Shown: positions 33,956-43,259 of the stretch, in pieces
Position numbering within the stretch: position 1 is the first letter of the stretch
Layout of the letters: each line of letters begins with the position of its first letter
From: DATHKG01 sp035489435
Lineage (GTDB): Bacteria > Bacteroidota > Bacteroidia > Chitinophagales > Chitinophagaceae
DNA length: 64,000 nucleotides
NCBI GenBank assembly: GCA_035489435.1
Contig: DATHKG010000009.1
Strand: one strand, 5' to 3'
Made by a program: the position numbers and the translations under genes
Notes under the pieces: model-generated
Seen by the model: only the letters and a program-made list of their open reading frames with translations
Told to the model about the DNA's origin: nothing
Database searches by the model: none

Positions 33956-34426
33956 TCATTTTTCTATTTCCTGTAGCTCCTGGCTGCTGACATTCAACAA
34001 GAGAATAATATTATCCTTTCGCGGAGCAAACATAATCAGTATCATCAGGTGAAATATTCCCAGCGCGAAAAAGGCATAGTTCCCGGTAATCATAAAACAG
34101 GCAAACGAAATCAGTGCGGGCACCTCTATCATTACCCACCATACCATACAGGCGGTCCGGTAATCTGCAATCCGCTTTTCAGCATTGATGCGGCTTTCAC
34201 GGATTTTCAAAATCCGGTTCTTAAATAATTTAAATCCAAAAAATAACATCAGTCCCGAAAATACCACTACGATAACCTGCAGTGCCCGGTCAACAGAAGA
34301 CTCTACCGGCTCCTGCAATTCTTTCCGCACGATAATTAAGGTGGCAATTCCGAAAATAGTCACAACTAATACCTGCGCCAGGTGTATCAGACGGAATACC
34401 TGGAAAAAATTAGTCCTTGTCTTCAT
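33956..34426 (-). CDS. Four-helix membrane protein of unknown function
   Basis: The protein has about 156 residues from the ATG at 34426, where it starts MKTRTNFFQVF; the longer frame to 34540 lacks an ATG start. Four hydrophobic segments are visible (around VLVVTIFGIATLIIV, LQVIVVVFSGLMLFF, WVMIEVPALISFACF and YAFFALGIFHLMILIMF). The order resembles small Bacteroidota inner-membrane proteins often found beside respiratory genes. I do not recognise a named family. It follows the DUF420 gene on the same strand. Confidence 0.7.
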   Translation of the reverse strand: MKTRTNFFQVFRLIHLAQVLVVTIFGIATLIIVRKELQEPVESSVDRALQVIVVVFSGLMLFFGFKLFKNRILKIRESRINAEKRIADYRTACMVWWVMIEVPALISFACFMITGNYAFFALGIFHLMILIMFAPRKDNIILLLNVSSQELQEIEK

Positions 34427-34579
34427 TAAAAAATTATTAGCCTCGAAGATATGGCTTCCGGCAATTGCATTGAACGGCAGATTCAGTTTATACAAATTCC
34501 GGTAAGCGAAAGGAAGGGGAACCAAATTAAATCCTGGCATTGCTGAGTAACATACAATTCAACATCCCTGAATTTCGTA

Positions 34580-35149
34580 TTAATAATATGGACTGATCAT
34601 CAGGTAAACAATCACCCCGCTAACTGAAACATAAAACCAGATTGGCCAGGTTATCCTTGCGAGCTTCATGTGTTTATTATATTCACCGGTCAATGCACGG
34701 TATGCAGTAAATAAAATGAAAGGAAGTATTATAGCTGCGAGAAATATATGTGTAATCAGGATAACAAAATACATTATACGGATAGTGCCCAGTCCCCCGA
34801 ATTTTGTATCACCGGCAAAAAGATGATGACAGATATATGAAACGAGGAATAGTGCAGATAATAAAATCGCAGCAATCATGATCCGTTTGTGAAGCTCATA
34901 TTTTTTCTGCTTTACCATCAGCAATCCACCTAATAACAACACTGAAACCATGCTATTGACGATTGCATTAAAGGTGGCAAAAAGATGTACATCAAAGCCA
35001 AGATCTACATTAACCGTGACCCTTGATAAAATCACAACCGCTGCAAAAACCACGACAGACAATATCGCAATGATCAATTTTGCTACCTTGTCATTTTTCT
35101 TTATGACTGGATCCGGCACTGTGTTTTGAATGGCGATTTCCGGTTTCAT
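34580..35149 (-). CDS. DUF420 membrane protein, oxidase assembly candidate
   Basis: This 189-residue protein has five membrane helices and His residues in or near them (FDVHLFATFNA, YELHKRIMIAA, SYICHHLFAG and ILITHIFLAA), the pattern of DUF420. The Bacillus member CtaM is needed for assembly of heme A oxidases. The location behind SCO and next to the oxidase operon supports the same role here. It is 40 bp downstream of the SCO gene on the same strand and probably cotranscribed. Confidence 0.9.
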   Translation of the reverse strand: MKPEIAIQNTVPDPVIKKNDKVAKLIIAILSVVVFAAVVILSRVTVNVDLGFDVHLFATFNAIVNSMVSVLLLGGLLMVKQKKYELHKRIMIAAILLSALFLVSYICHHLFAGDTKFGGLGTIRIMYFVILITHIFLAAIILPFILFTAYRALTGEYNKHMKLARITWPIWFYVSVSGVIVYLMISPYY

Positions 35150-35189
35150 AGTATTAATATATTGCTTGATAACTAAATTTTGTACTGAA

Positions 35190-35903
35190 TCAGAAAAATT
35201 TTCTCTTCTTTTTCTTATCCCTCTCCAGCATCAACATCGTAATATCTTCGGCCAGGTTTGATAGCGCAAAACTGTCAAGTCCGCTATAATAGCCCCTGAT
35301 AACATGGTCCCGATCTAACAAAACAAACCTTTCTGTATGTATGAAATTGGAATCAACTGATTCTCCGTCCTGTAGGGGTAACTTGATCTCGTTTAATGCA
35401 AAATCGTAAATGGTTTTTTTCGGACCTGTGAGCATCCACCATATATCATGATTAACACCGTATCGATCAGCATATTTTTTTAGTACCGGCACAGAGTCGC
35501 GCTCAGGGTCTACTGAGAAAGATAAAAACTGGACAAAAGCAGTGTCTATATTTTTTCTTGTGTCTTTAAGCCGCAATCCATCCTGTAGTGCTTTCATGTT
35601 TTTTGTCAGCGTTGGACAGATTGAGGGGCATCGGGTGAAGAAGAAATCCGCTACAATGATTTTGCCTTTAATATCGTCAAGAGAGATTTCTTTGCCAAGC
35701 TGGTTGGTTAGCGTAATATTTTTTACTTTATGCCAGATTGTATCGTTTTTCTGTTTGCCATCAACGATCCGGGTCACGACTGAATCAGGATAATAACGTG
35801 GAGGCATCTCGATGGCGGCAGCGCTGTAAAATCTTACCAGTAGATAACTAAATACTGGCAAAATAACCACTAGGCATAAAGTAAAAACTGATTTTTTGCT
35901 CAA
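35190..35903 (-). CDS. SCO1/SenC copper chaperone
   Basis: This 237-residue protein is membrane-anchored by an N-terminal helix and has a thioredoxin fold. The copper site is FTRCPSICPTLT (CxxxC), and the third ligand is the His in FIHTERFVLLD. SCO proteins deliver copper to, or reduce, the CuA site of oxidase subunit II. The only start in frame is a TTG at 35903, since an in-frame stop lies just upstream. It is separated from the oxidase operon by a terminator and has its own -7 element. Confidence 0.95.
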   Translation of the reverse strand: MSKKSVFTLCLVVILPVFSYLLVRFYSAAAIEMPPRYYPDSVVTRIVDGKQKNDTIWHKVKNITLTNQLGKEISLDDIKGKIIVADFFFTRCPSICPTLTKNMKALQDGLRLKDTRKNIDTAFVQFLSFSVDPERDSVPVLKKYADRYGVNHDIWWMLTGPKKTIYDFALNEIKLPLQDGESVDSNFIHTERFVLLDRDHVIRGYYSGLDSFALSNLAEDITMLMLERDKKKKRKFF

Positions 35904-35979
35904 AATAGCTGGGTTTTTATTCTATTTGGTGAAGCTTAAGCGCGATTTGTGTTCAGGATATGAACCGGATTTCAGAGCG

Positions 35980-35987
35980 CAAAGTTA
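35980..35987 (-). promoter_or_regulatory. -7 element upstream of the SCO gene
   Basis: The minus strand reads TAACTTTG, a perfect TAnnTTTG match, 76 bp upstream of the TTG start and downstream of the oxidase operon terminator. No -33 element is obvious. Confidence 0.5.
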
Positions 35988-36020
35988 CTACACGAATCTT
36001 TGCCCATAGGAGATTTCACA

Positions 36021-36051
36021 AAATAAAAACCACCCCGCACGTGCGGGATGG
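36021..36051 (-). terminator. Intrinsic terminator of the ACIII-oxidase operon
   Basis: On the minus strand CCATCCCGCAC pairs with GTGCGGGGTGG (one G-U pair) and is followed by TTTTTATTT. It lies about 40 bp past the stop of the last oxidase gene. The core, CCCGCACGTGCGGG (36034-36047), is identical to a palindrome at 31-44. Confidence 0.8.
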
Positions 36052-36089
36052 CTCAGTATAATTTAATCTTTTATTAAGGACTCGCCTTG

Positions 36090-36566
36090 TTAATGTATTG
36101 CGCCCGGCTTCTGTGCTTCACCTCCGTGTGCTGGTGTAACCTTTTCAGTTCTTTTCGCATCGTGATTGCGGTCGAAACGGTTTCTCAGATTTTTGAATGA
36201 ATTACCATCCCAGAGAAATGCTGTCAGGAACCAGATAAATAATAATGCCGGTACCGCAATAGTCATGATCATGTTTTTGATCTCATGCTTTAAGTGCATG
36301 AATTCAGCAATGATATAAAAGGCTTTGGCGCCAGTTAGTATCATATACAGGATATTAAACATCAGCTTCAGTGAATGAAAATTCGGGGCTATAAACATAC
36401 CTACTATTAACTCCACGCAAGTGATACCAAGAAGGATCCAGAATGTTCTCCAGATTGCCCTGCTATCGAAACTGTGCTCATGATGTGTAACCTCAGGTGA
36501 ATGTGTGTTACCATGGTACGGTTGCGATGCGTGTTCAGTATGTGTATGTGAATCCGTATGTGCCAT
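36090..36566 (-). CDS. Cytochrome c oxidase subunit IV-like protein
   Basis: This 158-residue protein has a His-rich N-terminal tail (HTDSHTHTEHAS and similar), three membrane helices, and the pattern YMILTGAKAFYIIAEFMHLKH of the prokaryotic subunit IV family. It is the last gene of the operon and supports oxidase assembly or stability without holding cofactors. The His-rich tail might bind metal; this is inferred only. Confidence 0.9.
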   Translation of the reverse strand: MAHTDSHTHTEHASQPYHGNTHSPEVTHHEHSFDSRAIWRTFWILLGITCVELIVGMFIAPNFHSLKLMFNILYMILTGAKAFYIIAEFMHLKHEIKNMIMTIAVPALLFIWFLTAFLWDGNSFKNLRNRFDRNHDAKRTEKVTPAHGGEAQKPGAIH

Positions 36567-36625
36567 AAGAAAATCTTGTTGCTTAAAAATATTGTTTAAT
36601 CGCCTGGTGGTTTTTTAATCGCTGA

Positions 36626-37318
36626 TCAAAACAAGTAAAAACAAGTGAATACAAAAACCCAGACCAGGTCAACAAAGTGCCAGTACAAACCAGCTTTTTC
36701 GATCATCAGGTAATGACCACGCCTGTCAAATACACCTGTATAAGCCATGATCAACATGATGATATTAATAATAACACCAGAGAACACGTGAAATCCATGG
36801 AAACCTGTGATGGTAAAAAAGAAGTTACTGAAATTAGTATTCGGTTTTGTTCCATCAGCATTAAGGAATGCACTGCCCGCTTCAGTTGGTATTTGTCCCC
36901 ACCATGCACCCTGGTGATAAAGGTGATTCCATTCCCATGCCTGGCAGCTAAGGAAGGCGATACCCCCGATAATTGTCCAGATCATCCACTTAACAACGCT
37001 TTTACGATCGTTGGAATGACCGGCTCCAACGGCAAGTACCATTGTTACCGAACTCATGATCAGGATAAATGTCATCAAACTCACAAACACTAACGGCAAA
37101 TGTGCATGCCCGGCAAACGGGAATGATGAAAACACATGATTGGGATCGGGCCAGCTGTTTGTTGAAAATCTTGCCGTTCCATAAGAAATGAGGAATGCTC
37201 CGAAAGTAAACGCATCACTCATCAGGAAATACCACATCATCAGTTTACCATACTCAACGTTGAAAGGACTTCTGCCGCCACTCCACCATTTTTGATTCGC
37301 CGGTATCGCTTGTGCCAT
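36626..37318 (-). CDS. ctaE: Cytochrome c oxidase subunit III
   Basis: This 230-residue protein has the subunit III helix pattern, including QAWEWNHLYH, ITGFHGFHVFSGV and LYWHFVDLVWVFVFTCFYLF (final helix). It lacks cofactors and stabilises subunit I. It is the second of two adjacent subunit III genes; this copy carries the long loop with the FHGFHVF helix. The spacing to the next oxidase gene is about 60 bp. Confidence 0.93.
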   Translation of the reverse strand: MAQAIPANQKWWSGGRSPFNVEYGKLMMWYFLMSDAFTFGAFLISYGTARFSTNSWPDPNHVFSSFPFAGHAHLPLVFVSLMTFILIMSSVTMVLAVGAGHSNDRKSVVKWMIWTIIGGIAFLSCQAWEWNHLYHQGAWWGQIPTEAGSAFLNADGTKPNTNFSNFFFTITGFHGFHVFSGVIINIIMLIMAYTGVFDRRGHYLMIEKAGLYWHFVDLVWVFVFTCFYLF

Positions 37319-37389
37319 GTTTGTTATTTAAGATTGATAGTTAATTATTTATCTAATATTATTTAATTGTTGTTTGCCGGGCCCTGATC

Positions 37390-37419
37390 GAATTTTCTTC
37401 AACTGAATTTTCATCAACT
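37390..37419. repeat. 15-bp tandem repeat between subunit III genes
   Basis: GAATTTTCTTCAACT (37390-37404) is followed at once by GAATTTTCATCAACT (37405-37419), one mismatch. It is transcribed within the operon, in the gap between the two subunit III genes. Confidence 0.8.
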
Positions 37420-37421
37420 GA

Positions 37422-37991
37422 TTAAATATTCATCAAAAAGAACACAAACAAATAAATCCACAACAGGTCCACAAAATGCCAGTAAGTTGCTGCAACCTCA
37501 ACCGGCACCGGGCTATAATTGCGTATCCGCTTGCTATATGCCCTGAAAAACATAATCAGTAAGGCAATAATTCCACCCAGTACGTGTATTGCATGCAATC
37601 CGAAAATGATATACAGGAACACACCGGCACCACTTCCTTCCAGCAAAACACCACTGTTATAAAGCTGTGAAAATCCCCAGATCTGTAATAAAATAAAAAC
37701 AAATCCAAGTACGATAGTCGCTGTGCTCAACCGGCGGTACTGCCTCATGTTCCTCTCCTTAAATGCTTTCAGGCCACTCTGGATTGTAACGCTGCTGATT
37801 AACATCACAGCAGTTGAGTAGTAAAAAATAACCGGCATTGTAACCTTGCTCCATCCTGGCAAACTTCCTTTTACTATGTATGCACTTGTTAAACCGGCAA
37901 ACATCATTACGATACTGCCGATTGCTACCCACAAAGTAAATTTATGGGGATGGATTTTATTTCTTGATTGTGTACTCACTGCCTGATTCAT
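37422..37991 (-). CDS. Second heme-copper oxidase subunit III
   Basis: I start at the ATG at 37991 (189 residues). It is a five-helix protein of the subunit III superfamily, ending YWHFVDLLWIYLFVFFLMNI and containing IIFGLHAIHVLGG. It is shorter than the neighbouring subunit III and differs in sequence, so the pair is ancient rather than a recent duplication. Paired subunit III genes after heme O synthase are usual in Bacteroidota oxidase operons. The two proteins may occupy different positions or interact with ACIII. Confidence 0.9.
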   Translation of the reverse strand: MNQAVSTQSRNKIHPHKFTLWVAIGSIVMMFAGLTSAYIVKGSLPGWSKVTMPVIFYYSTAVMLISSVTIQSGLKAFKERNMRQYRRLSTATIVLGFVFILLQIWGFSQLYNSGVLLEGSGAGVFLYIIFGLHAIHVLGGIIALLIMFFRAYSKRIRNYSPVPVEVAATYWHFVDLLWIYLFVFFLMNI

Positions 37992-38042
37992 TCTCTCTCC
38001 TTTATCAAAACTTAATTCTAATATCAAACCTAACTCAACTTA

Positions 38043-38075
38043 CCACTAACCACTAACCACTCACAACTCACAACT
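38043..38075. repeat. 7-bp tandem repeats between heme O synthase and subunit III
   Basis: CCACTAA occurs twice in tandem and continues as CCACT, then CACAACT occurs twice in tandem. Together they fill the gap between the two genes. Confidence 0.75.
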
Positions 38076-38079
38076 TCTT

Positions 38080-38985
38080 TTACCATACTTTATCGGCAAG
38101 AAGCACCAGCAATACAACCGGCAGATAAATATAACTGCTAAACATCACTCTCCTTGCTGCCTTAACCTCCATCTCACGGTACAATCTCACGGATTGCCAA
38201 ACCATCAAAATATTAGCAATAAAAACAGTAACCAATGCTATCGTACCACTCATGCCAATCAGGAAGGGTAAAACTCCTACCGGTATCAACACCATTGAAT
38301 AAATGATCGACTGTATCGCCGAATATTTTGTTGGACCCTCAACAGAGGGCATCAACTTGAAACCTGCATTAGTATAATCTTTGTGTGCTATCCAGGCAAT
38401 AGCCCAAAAATGCGGGAACTGCCAGAAAAACTGGATAGCAAACAACACCCATCCACCAGCACTCAGATCATCCTGGCCCGCAGTCCAGCCAATCAGGCAA
38501 GGAAACGCACCGGGAATTGCACCAACCAGCACAGATATTGAACTTACTTTTTTCAACGGGGTATACAAAAATGCATACATGAACCAACTGAAAAAAGCCA
38601 TAAATGCTGAAAGGGCATTGAAATAATAATAAAGTATAAACAGACCAGCCACCAGGCTAACCGCCGCAAAAACCCAACCTTCAGACTGTGTCATTCTTCC
38701 TGAAGCTATAGGCCTTTTCGCAGTGCGCTTCATCAGCGCATCTGTATCTTTTTCAACAACCTGGTTTACTGCATTTGCACTCCCGGTCACCAGTAAACCA
38801 CCGATGAATAAGAGCATGATCATACCCCAGTCATAACTCACAATATTTGGCGCAAGGAGGTAACTAATTACCGCCGAAAACACGACCATGAAGCTAAGAC
38901 TGAACTTGATCAACAGCATGTAATCTCTCACCTTGCTGGCGATTGTAAAAGAACTGGACGACTTCACGGTTTCCTGCTGCATCAT
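38080..38985 (-). CDS. ctaB: Heme O synthase (protoheme IX farnesyltransferase)
   Basis: This 301-residue UbiA-family prenyltransferase has about eight or nine membrane helices. The diphosphate/Mg2+-binding motif is NQVVEKDTDALMKRTAKRPI near residue 70. It attaches a farnesyl group to heme b to make heme O, the precursor of heme A for the subunit I encoded upstream. It lies inside the oxidase operon, 35 bp after subunit I. Confidence 0.95.
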   Translation of the reverse strand: MMQQETVKSSSSFTIASKVRDYMLLIKFSLSFMVVFSAVISYLLAPNIVSYDWGMIMLLFIGGLLVTGSANAVNQVVEKDTDALMKRTAKRPIASGRMTQSEGWVFAAVSLVAGLFILYYYFNALSAFMAFFSWFMYAFLYTPLKKVSSISVLVGAIPGAFPCLIGWTAGQDDLSAGGWVLFAIQFFWQFPHFWAIAWIAHKDYTNAGFKLMPSVEGPTKYSAIQSIIYSMVLIPVGVLPFLIGMSGTIALVTVFIANILMVWQSVRLYREMEVKAARRVMFSSYIYLPVVLLVLLADKVW

Positions 38986-39020
38986 TTCATAACCTGTTAT
39001 TTATAGTGAGCTCCAAACAA

Positions 39021-40841
39021 CTAGTGTTTGCTTTCATTTGCACTCACTGGTTCTGTCTGTGGAATAAACTCTCTTCCATCTTTTGAATAATCATAAGCCC
39101 AACGGTGAACTTCAGGGATTTCGCCTGGCCAGTTCCCGTGACCTGGATTGATTGGTGTTGTCCACTCAAGTGTTGTTGCACCCCATGGATTTAGAGTTGT
39201 AACTTTTCTTCCCTTGAATATTGAGTAGAAGAAATTGAACACAAACATCAGTTGCACAGCAAAAACAACCATTGCAACTGTTGATATGAATTTATTTAGT
39301 TCGGTGAAATGTTTAAATGATTCCCATCCGCTGTAATCCATATAACGGCGTGGCATACCCGCCAGCCCCTGGTAGTGCATTGGCCAGAAGATCAGGTAAG
39401 CGCCTATGATGGTAACCCAGAAATGGATATAAGCCATAGTGTTATTCAGGTATCGGCCGAACATTTTAGGGAACCAATGATAGATACCCGCGAACATTCC
39501 GAAGAATGAAGCCACACCCATTACAATATGGAAGTGCGCAACAACGAAATAGGTATCATGCAGGTGAATATCCAGCGTGGAATTACCCAGGAAGATACCT
39601 GTAAGACCACCAGAGATAAAAAAACTCACGAAACCAAGGGCGAACATCATACCCGGGGTAAACCGGATGTTCGCACGCCAGAGTGTTGTAAGCCAGTTAA
39701 ATACCTTGATAGCTGAGGGAACGGCAATTAACAATGTAAGCAGCACAAATACAGAACCCAGGAAAGGGTTAAGACCGGATACAAACATGTGGTGAGCCCA
39801 AACAAGGAACCCTAGAATAGTAATGGCGAATAATGAGCCGACCATCGCCATATAACCAAAGATTGGTTTTCTTGAGTTGACCGATAAGATTTCTGAAGCC
39901 ATACCCATGGCTGGCAACAATATAATATATACCTCGGGGTGACCAAGGAACCAGAATAAGTGTTGATAAAGTACTGCGCTTCCACCTTCGTGAGGCAATG
40001 CCCCGCCCCCGGAGATAAAGATATCAGAAAGATAAAAACTGGTGCCTGCATGACGATCAAACAACAACAGGATGAAACCTGAAAGTAAAACGGGGAATGA
40101 CAATACTCCGAGTACGGCAGTAAAGAACAAAGCCCAGATAGTAAGCGGCAACCTTGTCATGCTCATTCCCTTTGTACGCATGTTCAATACTGTGCTGATA
40201 TAGTTAAGGCCGGCAAGTAACTGTGAAACTACAAACATGGCCATAGCTGTGATCCAGAGATCCATCCCTACTTTTGAACCCGGCGATGCTGCGCCAAGTG
40301 CGCTTAATGGGGGATAAGCCGTCCAACCGCCGCTGAACGGACCAGTTTGAACAAACAATGATGATAACATCACTATACTGGCTCCGAAAAAGAACCAATA
40401 AGACATACAGTTCATCAGTGGAGAAGCCATATCCCTTGCTCCAACTTGCAGGGGAATAAGAATATTAGCGAAAGTACCACTAAGACCACCGGTCAAAACG
40501 AAAAACACCAGCACCGTTCCGTGCATCGTCACCAGCGCATAATAGTTTTCTGCACTGATTTTTCCGCCTTCGGCCCAACGTCCGAGAATTGATTCCAGCC
40601 ATGGAAAAGATTCATCAGGATAACCGATCTGCAGCCGGAATAATACTGACATCAGACCACCGATAATCGCCCAAACCATTCCTGTGATAAGGAATTGTTT
40701 ACCGATTGTTTTGTGATCGAGGCTGAATATATACTTGGAAATAAATGATTGTTTATGATGATGCTCATGATGTTCATCATGATGCACTTCATGAGTTGTA
40801 ATCACTTCAGGGTGTCCATGCATTGCCGCTTCGTTGCTCAT
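39021..40841 (-). CDS. ctaD: Cytochrome c oxidase subunit I
   Basis: This 606-residue protein has twelve or more membrane helices and carries the heme-copper centre. Motifs include the helix VTMHGTVLVFF (heme a ligand His), GHPEVYIILLP (CuB ligand His and the cross-linked Tyr) and WAHHMFVSGL (two further CuB ligands), with HDTYFVVAHFHIVMG late in the chain holding heme a and a3 ligands. This is the A-type oxidase pattern. An N-terminal His-rich stretch precedes the first helix. It is translated between subunit II and heme O synthase. Confidence 0.97.
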   Translation of the reverse strand: MSNEAAMHGHPEVITTHEVHHDEHHEHHHKQSFISKYIFSLDHKTIGKQFLITGMVWAIIGGLMSVLFRLQIGYPDESFPWLESILGRWAEGGKISAENYYALVTMHGTVLVFFVLTGGLSGTFANILIPLQVGARDMASPLMNCMSYWFFFGASIVMLSSLFVQTGPFSGGWTAYPPLSALGAASPGSKVGMDLWITAMAMFVVSQLLAGLNYISTVLNMRTKGMSMTRLPLTIWALFFTAVLGVLSFPVLLSGFILLLFDRHAGTSFYLSDIFISGGGALPHEGGSAVLYQHLFWFLGHPEVYIILLPAMGMASEILSVNSRKPIFGYMAMVGSLFAITILGFLVWAHHMFVSGLNPFLGSVFVLLTLLIAVPSAIKVFNWLTTLWRANIRFTPGMMFALGFVSFFISGGLTGIFLGNSTLDIHLHDTYFVVAHFHIVMGVASFFGMFAGIYHWFPKMFGRYLNNTMAYIHFWVTIIGAYLIFWPMHYQGLAGMPRRYMDYSGWESFKHFTELNKFISTVAMVVFAVQLMFVFNFFYSIFKGRKVTTLNPWGATTLEWTTPINPGHGNWPGEIPEVHRWAYDYSKDGREFIPQTEPVSANESKH

Positions 40842-40885
40842 GAGAATTCTGTTTTTTTGACTTTAAAAAGGTTTTCGGATACTTT

Positions 40886-41974
40886 TTAATTCTTAACTAT
40901 TGCTTTAACCGGTGGGGTAAGCGAAACTTTTTTGGTGCTGTCAAGAGCCGGAGTTGCTGGTGTCGGAGCTGCTCCACCTTGTGGAGGGAATAGTTCCGCA
41001 TACTTTGCTTTCTGACTTGCTCTCCACAAAATGAACTCATCCTGGGTTACCACTTTTATTACACCACGCATTGAATAATGACTATTTCCACACATCTGGT
41101 CACAGGCGATTTCATATTCAAACGCTTCATTGTTTGTAATCTTGCGCATCTCTTCAGTTGTATACCGGGGTGTGAACCAAAGAGTGGTAGGCGTTCCCGG
41201 AACCGCATCCATCTTCAATCTGAAATGTGGCAAACCTACATCATGGATAACATCTCTTGAGCCAATAACCAATTGTACGGGCTTTCCTTTTACCAGGTAC
41301 ATCGGCTGGCCTGCAATGATAACATCGTCATGCCCCGCAGGATCATCCCATAACAGACCAAGTTCATTTCCTTCTATTTCGCTGATGTTTTTAAAATACT
41401 TTTTTCCGAAAATGTTGTCTTTACCCGGATAACGGTAAATCCAGTTAAACTGCTTACCGGTAATCTCCACAACCATCGAATTTTGTGGTGGATCACCGGT
41501 TATTTTAAACCAGTACAATAATCCAAAGCCTACCATGATAACCAGCGTAATTGCCGGTACGGTTGTCCAGAGTATTTCAAGTTTGTTATTATGCGGAAAA
41601 AAGTAAGCTTGTCTTTTCTCCTTGTACTGGTATTTATAGGCGAACCAGAAAAGAAGAACCTGCGTGATTACAAATACGACACCCGTTACAGCGATGGTGA
41701 TGAACATCATGGTGTCTACATTTTCACCATGGTCAGAGGCTGAAGGATGAACCAGCAGGGTTTTGTGATAGAACAATTTATTGCACCACCAGACTCCAAT
41801 AAGCCCCAGCACCAGGAAAACCACCATAAGAAAGGCGTTCACCCGGTTAGTTTGCTCAAAGGCTTTCTTTTCACCTTTCAGGACCGACACATACTCACTC
41901 GCCTTGGCGATCTGGAACGTAATCAGAAAGCCCAGACCCAGGATCGATAAAAGAAAAATAGCTGTTGTAGACAT
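40886..41974 (-). CDS. ctaC: Cytochrome c oxidase subunit II
   Basis: This 362-residue protein has three hydrophobic segments (near residues 5, 50 and 90) before the periplasmic cupredoxin domain. The CuA ligands are seen in CDQMCGNSHYSM near residue 295 and a His in DVGLPHF upstream. There is no CXXCH, so it is not the caa3 type with a fused cytochrome c. Electrons must therefore come from a separate cytochrome or directly from ACIII. The Pro/Ala-rich C-terminal tail (GGAAPTPATPAL) is probably flexible. Confidence 0.96.
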   Translation of the reverse strand: MSTTAIFLLSILGLGFLITFQIAKASEYVSVLKGEKKAFEQTNRVNAFLMVVFLVLGLIGVWWCNKLFYHKTLLVHPSASDHGENVDTMMFITIAVTGVVFVITQVLLFWFAYKYQYKEKRQAYFFPHNNKLEILWTTVPAITLVIMVGFGLLYWFKITGDPPQNSMVVEITGKQFNWIYRYPGKDNIFGKKYFKNISEIEGNELGLLWDDPAGHDDVIIAGQPMYLVKGKPVQLVIGSRDVIHDVGLPHFRLKMDAVPGTPTTLWFTPRYTTEEMRKITNNEAFEYEIACDQMCGNSHYSMRGVIKVVTQDEFILWRASQKAKYAELFPPQGGAAPTPATPALDSTKKVSLTPPVKAIVKN

Positions 41975-41990
41975 GATATACTAAAAGATT

Positions 41991-43226
41991 TTAAGTATGA
42001 TGTATGATACTTTCTTTCACAAATGGATGGTTCTTTGCCACCAGGGCATTTTTACTTAACACATTTCCGGTTACCAGCATAATAGTGCCAACAAAGCCGG
42101 CAGCTACCCCTATGTCATACAATCCAAGTTCTACATGCTCCTTTAAAACACTGGCGAAAATCATTTGGTAGAAATCGAGCCAGTGACCAACGAGGATGAG
42201 CACTGACATAAAAGCCATCATTGTATAGTTTCTCTTTGAACCCCTTTTCATTAGCAATAACAAAGGTGCAAGGAAATTGATAATAAGTACGAGCCAGAAG
42301 ATTCCACTATAGGCTCCGTCTTTGATCCGGGATTTGAAATAAACGGTTTCTTCAGGAATATTTGCGTACCAGATCAGCATATATTGAGAGAACCACAGGT
42401 AGGTCCAGAACACAGAAAAAGCAAACATAAATTTACCGACATCATGCAGATGTTCATCGTTTACATACTCGAGATATCCCTGGTTTTTCAGATAAATAAT
42501 ATATAAAGCAATCAACGACATTCCGGCCACAAAGATACTTGCAAATGAGTACCAACTATACATTGTGGAATACCAATGTGCATCGATACTCATCAGCCAT
42601 AGCCAGGGAGTGACTGACATTGCTGTAAGAGAAAACCAAACTATAAAGATTGCAGCCCAAACGGTATTTTTCCAGATGTATTTGCGCCCTTCTTCCCGGC
42701 TGGCGACCGGTTTTTCGTCCAGCTCTCTTGAAAGTTTACGCATTTTATAACCCAGGATACTCCAGAATCCGATTGTAAGGATGGTCCAGATGGCGAAAAA
42801 TTTGACATTCAGGAAACCGCTTTTGCCGCTCAATATGCTATCATTTGCAACAGCTTCAGTATCAGTCCAGTGATAAATATGGGACATATGATGACCGCCC
42901 AAAGCTATAGACATGAGAACTACAAATGCAATTACCCCGATTACCGGCACCGCTGCCGAAATTGCTTCCGGAATACGTTTGAACGCTATTTGCCAACCGC
43001 CCCAGGCCAGTGTTGTAGCACAGATAAAGAACATGCTTGCATTGCAGATAAGCAGGAAGTAAACGCTGTTATGCAGCAGTGTTGCCCAAAACCTGGTTTT
43101 ATGATGAACATCTCCGGTCCCGTACAAAAAGAACCCAACTATCACTGACAACAACCCTACACCAATCAGGGCTAATGACCAGGTTCTGTATCGGTTAGGG
43201 ACTGTAAAAAAATCTTTAGTAGCCAT
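41991..43226 (-). CDS. actF: Alternative complex III subunit ActF
   Basis: This protein has about 411 residues from the ATG at 43226. It has about ten membrane helices and is the second NrfD-like quinone-binding-type subunit of ACIII, related to ActC but diverged. Segments such as GHHMSHIYHWTD and WFSQYMLIWYANIPEE match ActF proteins. It closes the ACIII part of the operon and is followed 16 bp later by oxidase subunit II. Confidence 0.93.
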   Translation of the reverse strand: MATKDFFTVPNRYRTWSLALIGVGLLSVIVGFFLYGTGDVHHKTRFWATLLHNSVYFLLICNASMFFICATTLAWGGWQIAFKRIPEAISAAVPVIGVIAFVVLMSIALGGHHMSHIYHWTDTEAVANDSILSGKSGFLNVKFFAIWTILTIGFWSILGYKMRKLSRELDEKPVASREEGRKYIWKNTVWAAIFIVWFSLTAMSVTPWLWLMSIDAHWYSTMYSWYSFASIFVAGMSLIALYIIYLKNQGYLEYVNDEHLHDVGKFMFAFSVFWTYLWFSQYMLIWYANIPEETVYFKSRIKDGAYSGIFWLVLIINFLAPLLLLMKRGSKRNYTMMAFMSVLILVGHWLDFYQMIFASVLKEHVELGLYDIGVAAGFVGTIMLVTGNVLSKNALVAKNHPFVKESIIHHT

Positions 43227-43259
43227 TATCAACAATTTTTGTATTCTGTAATCGTGACC

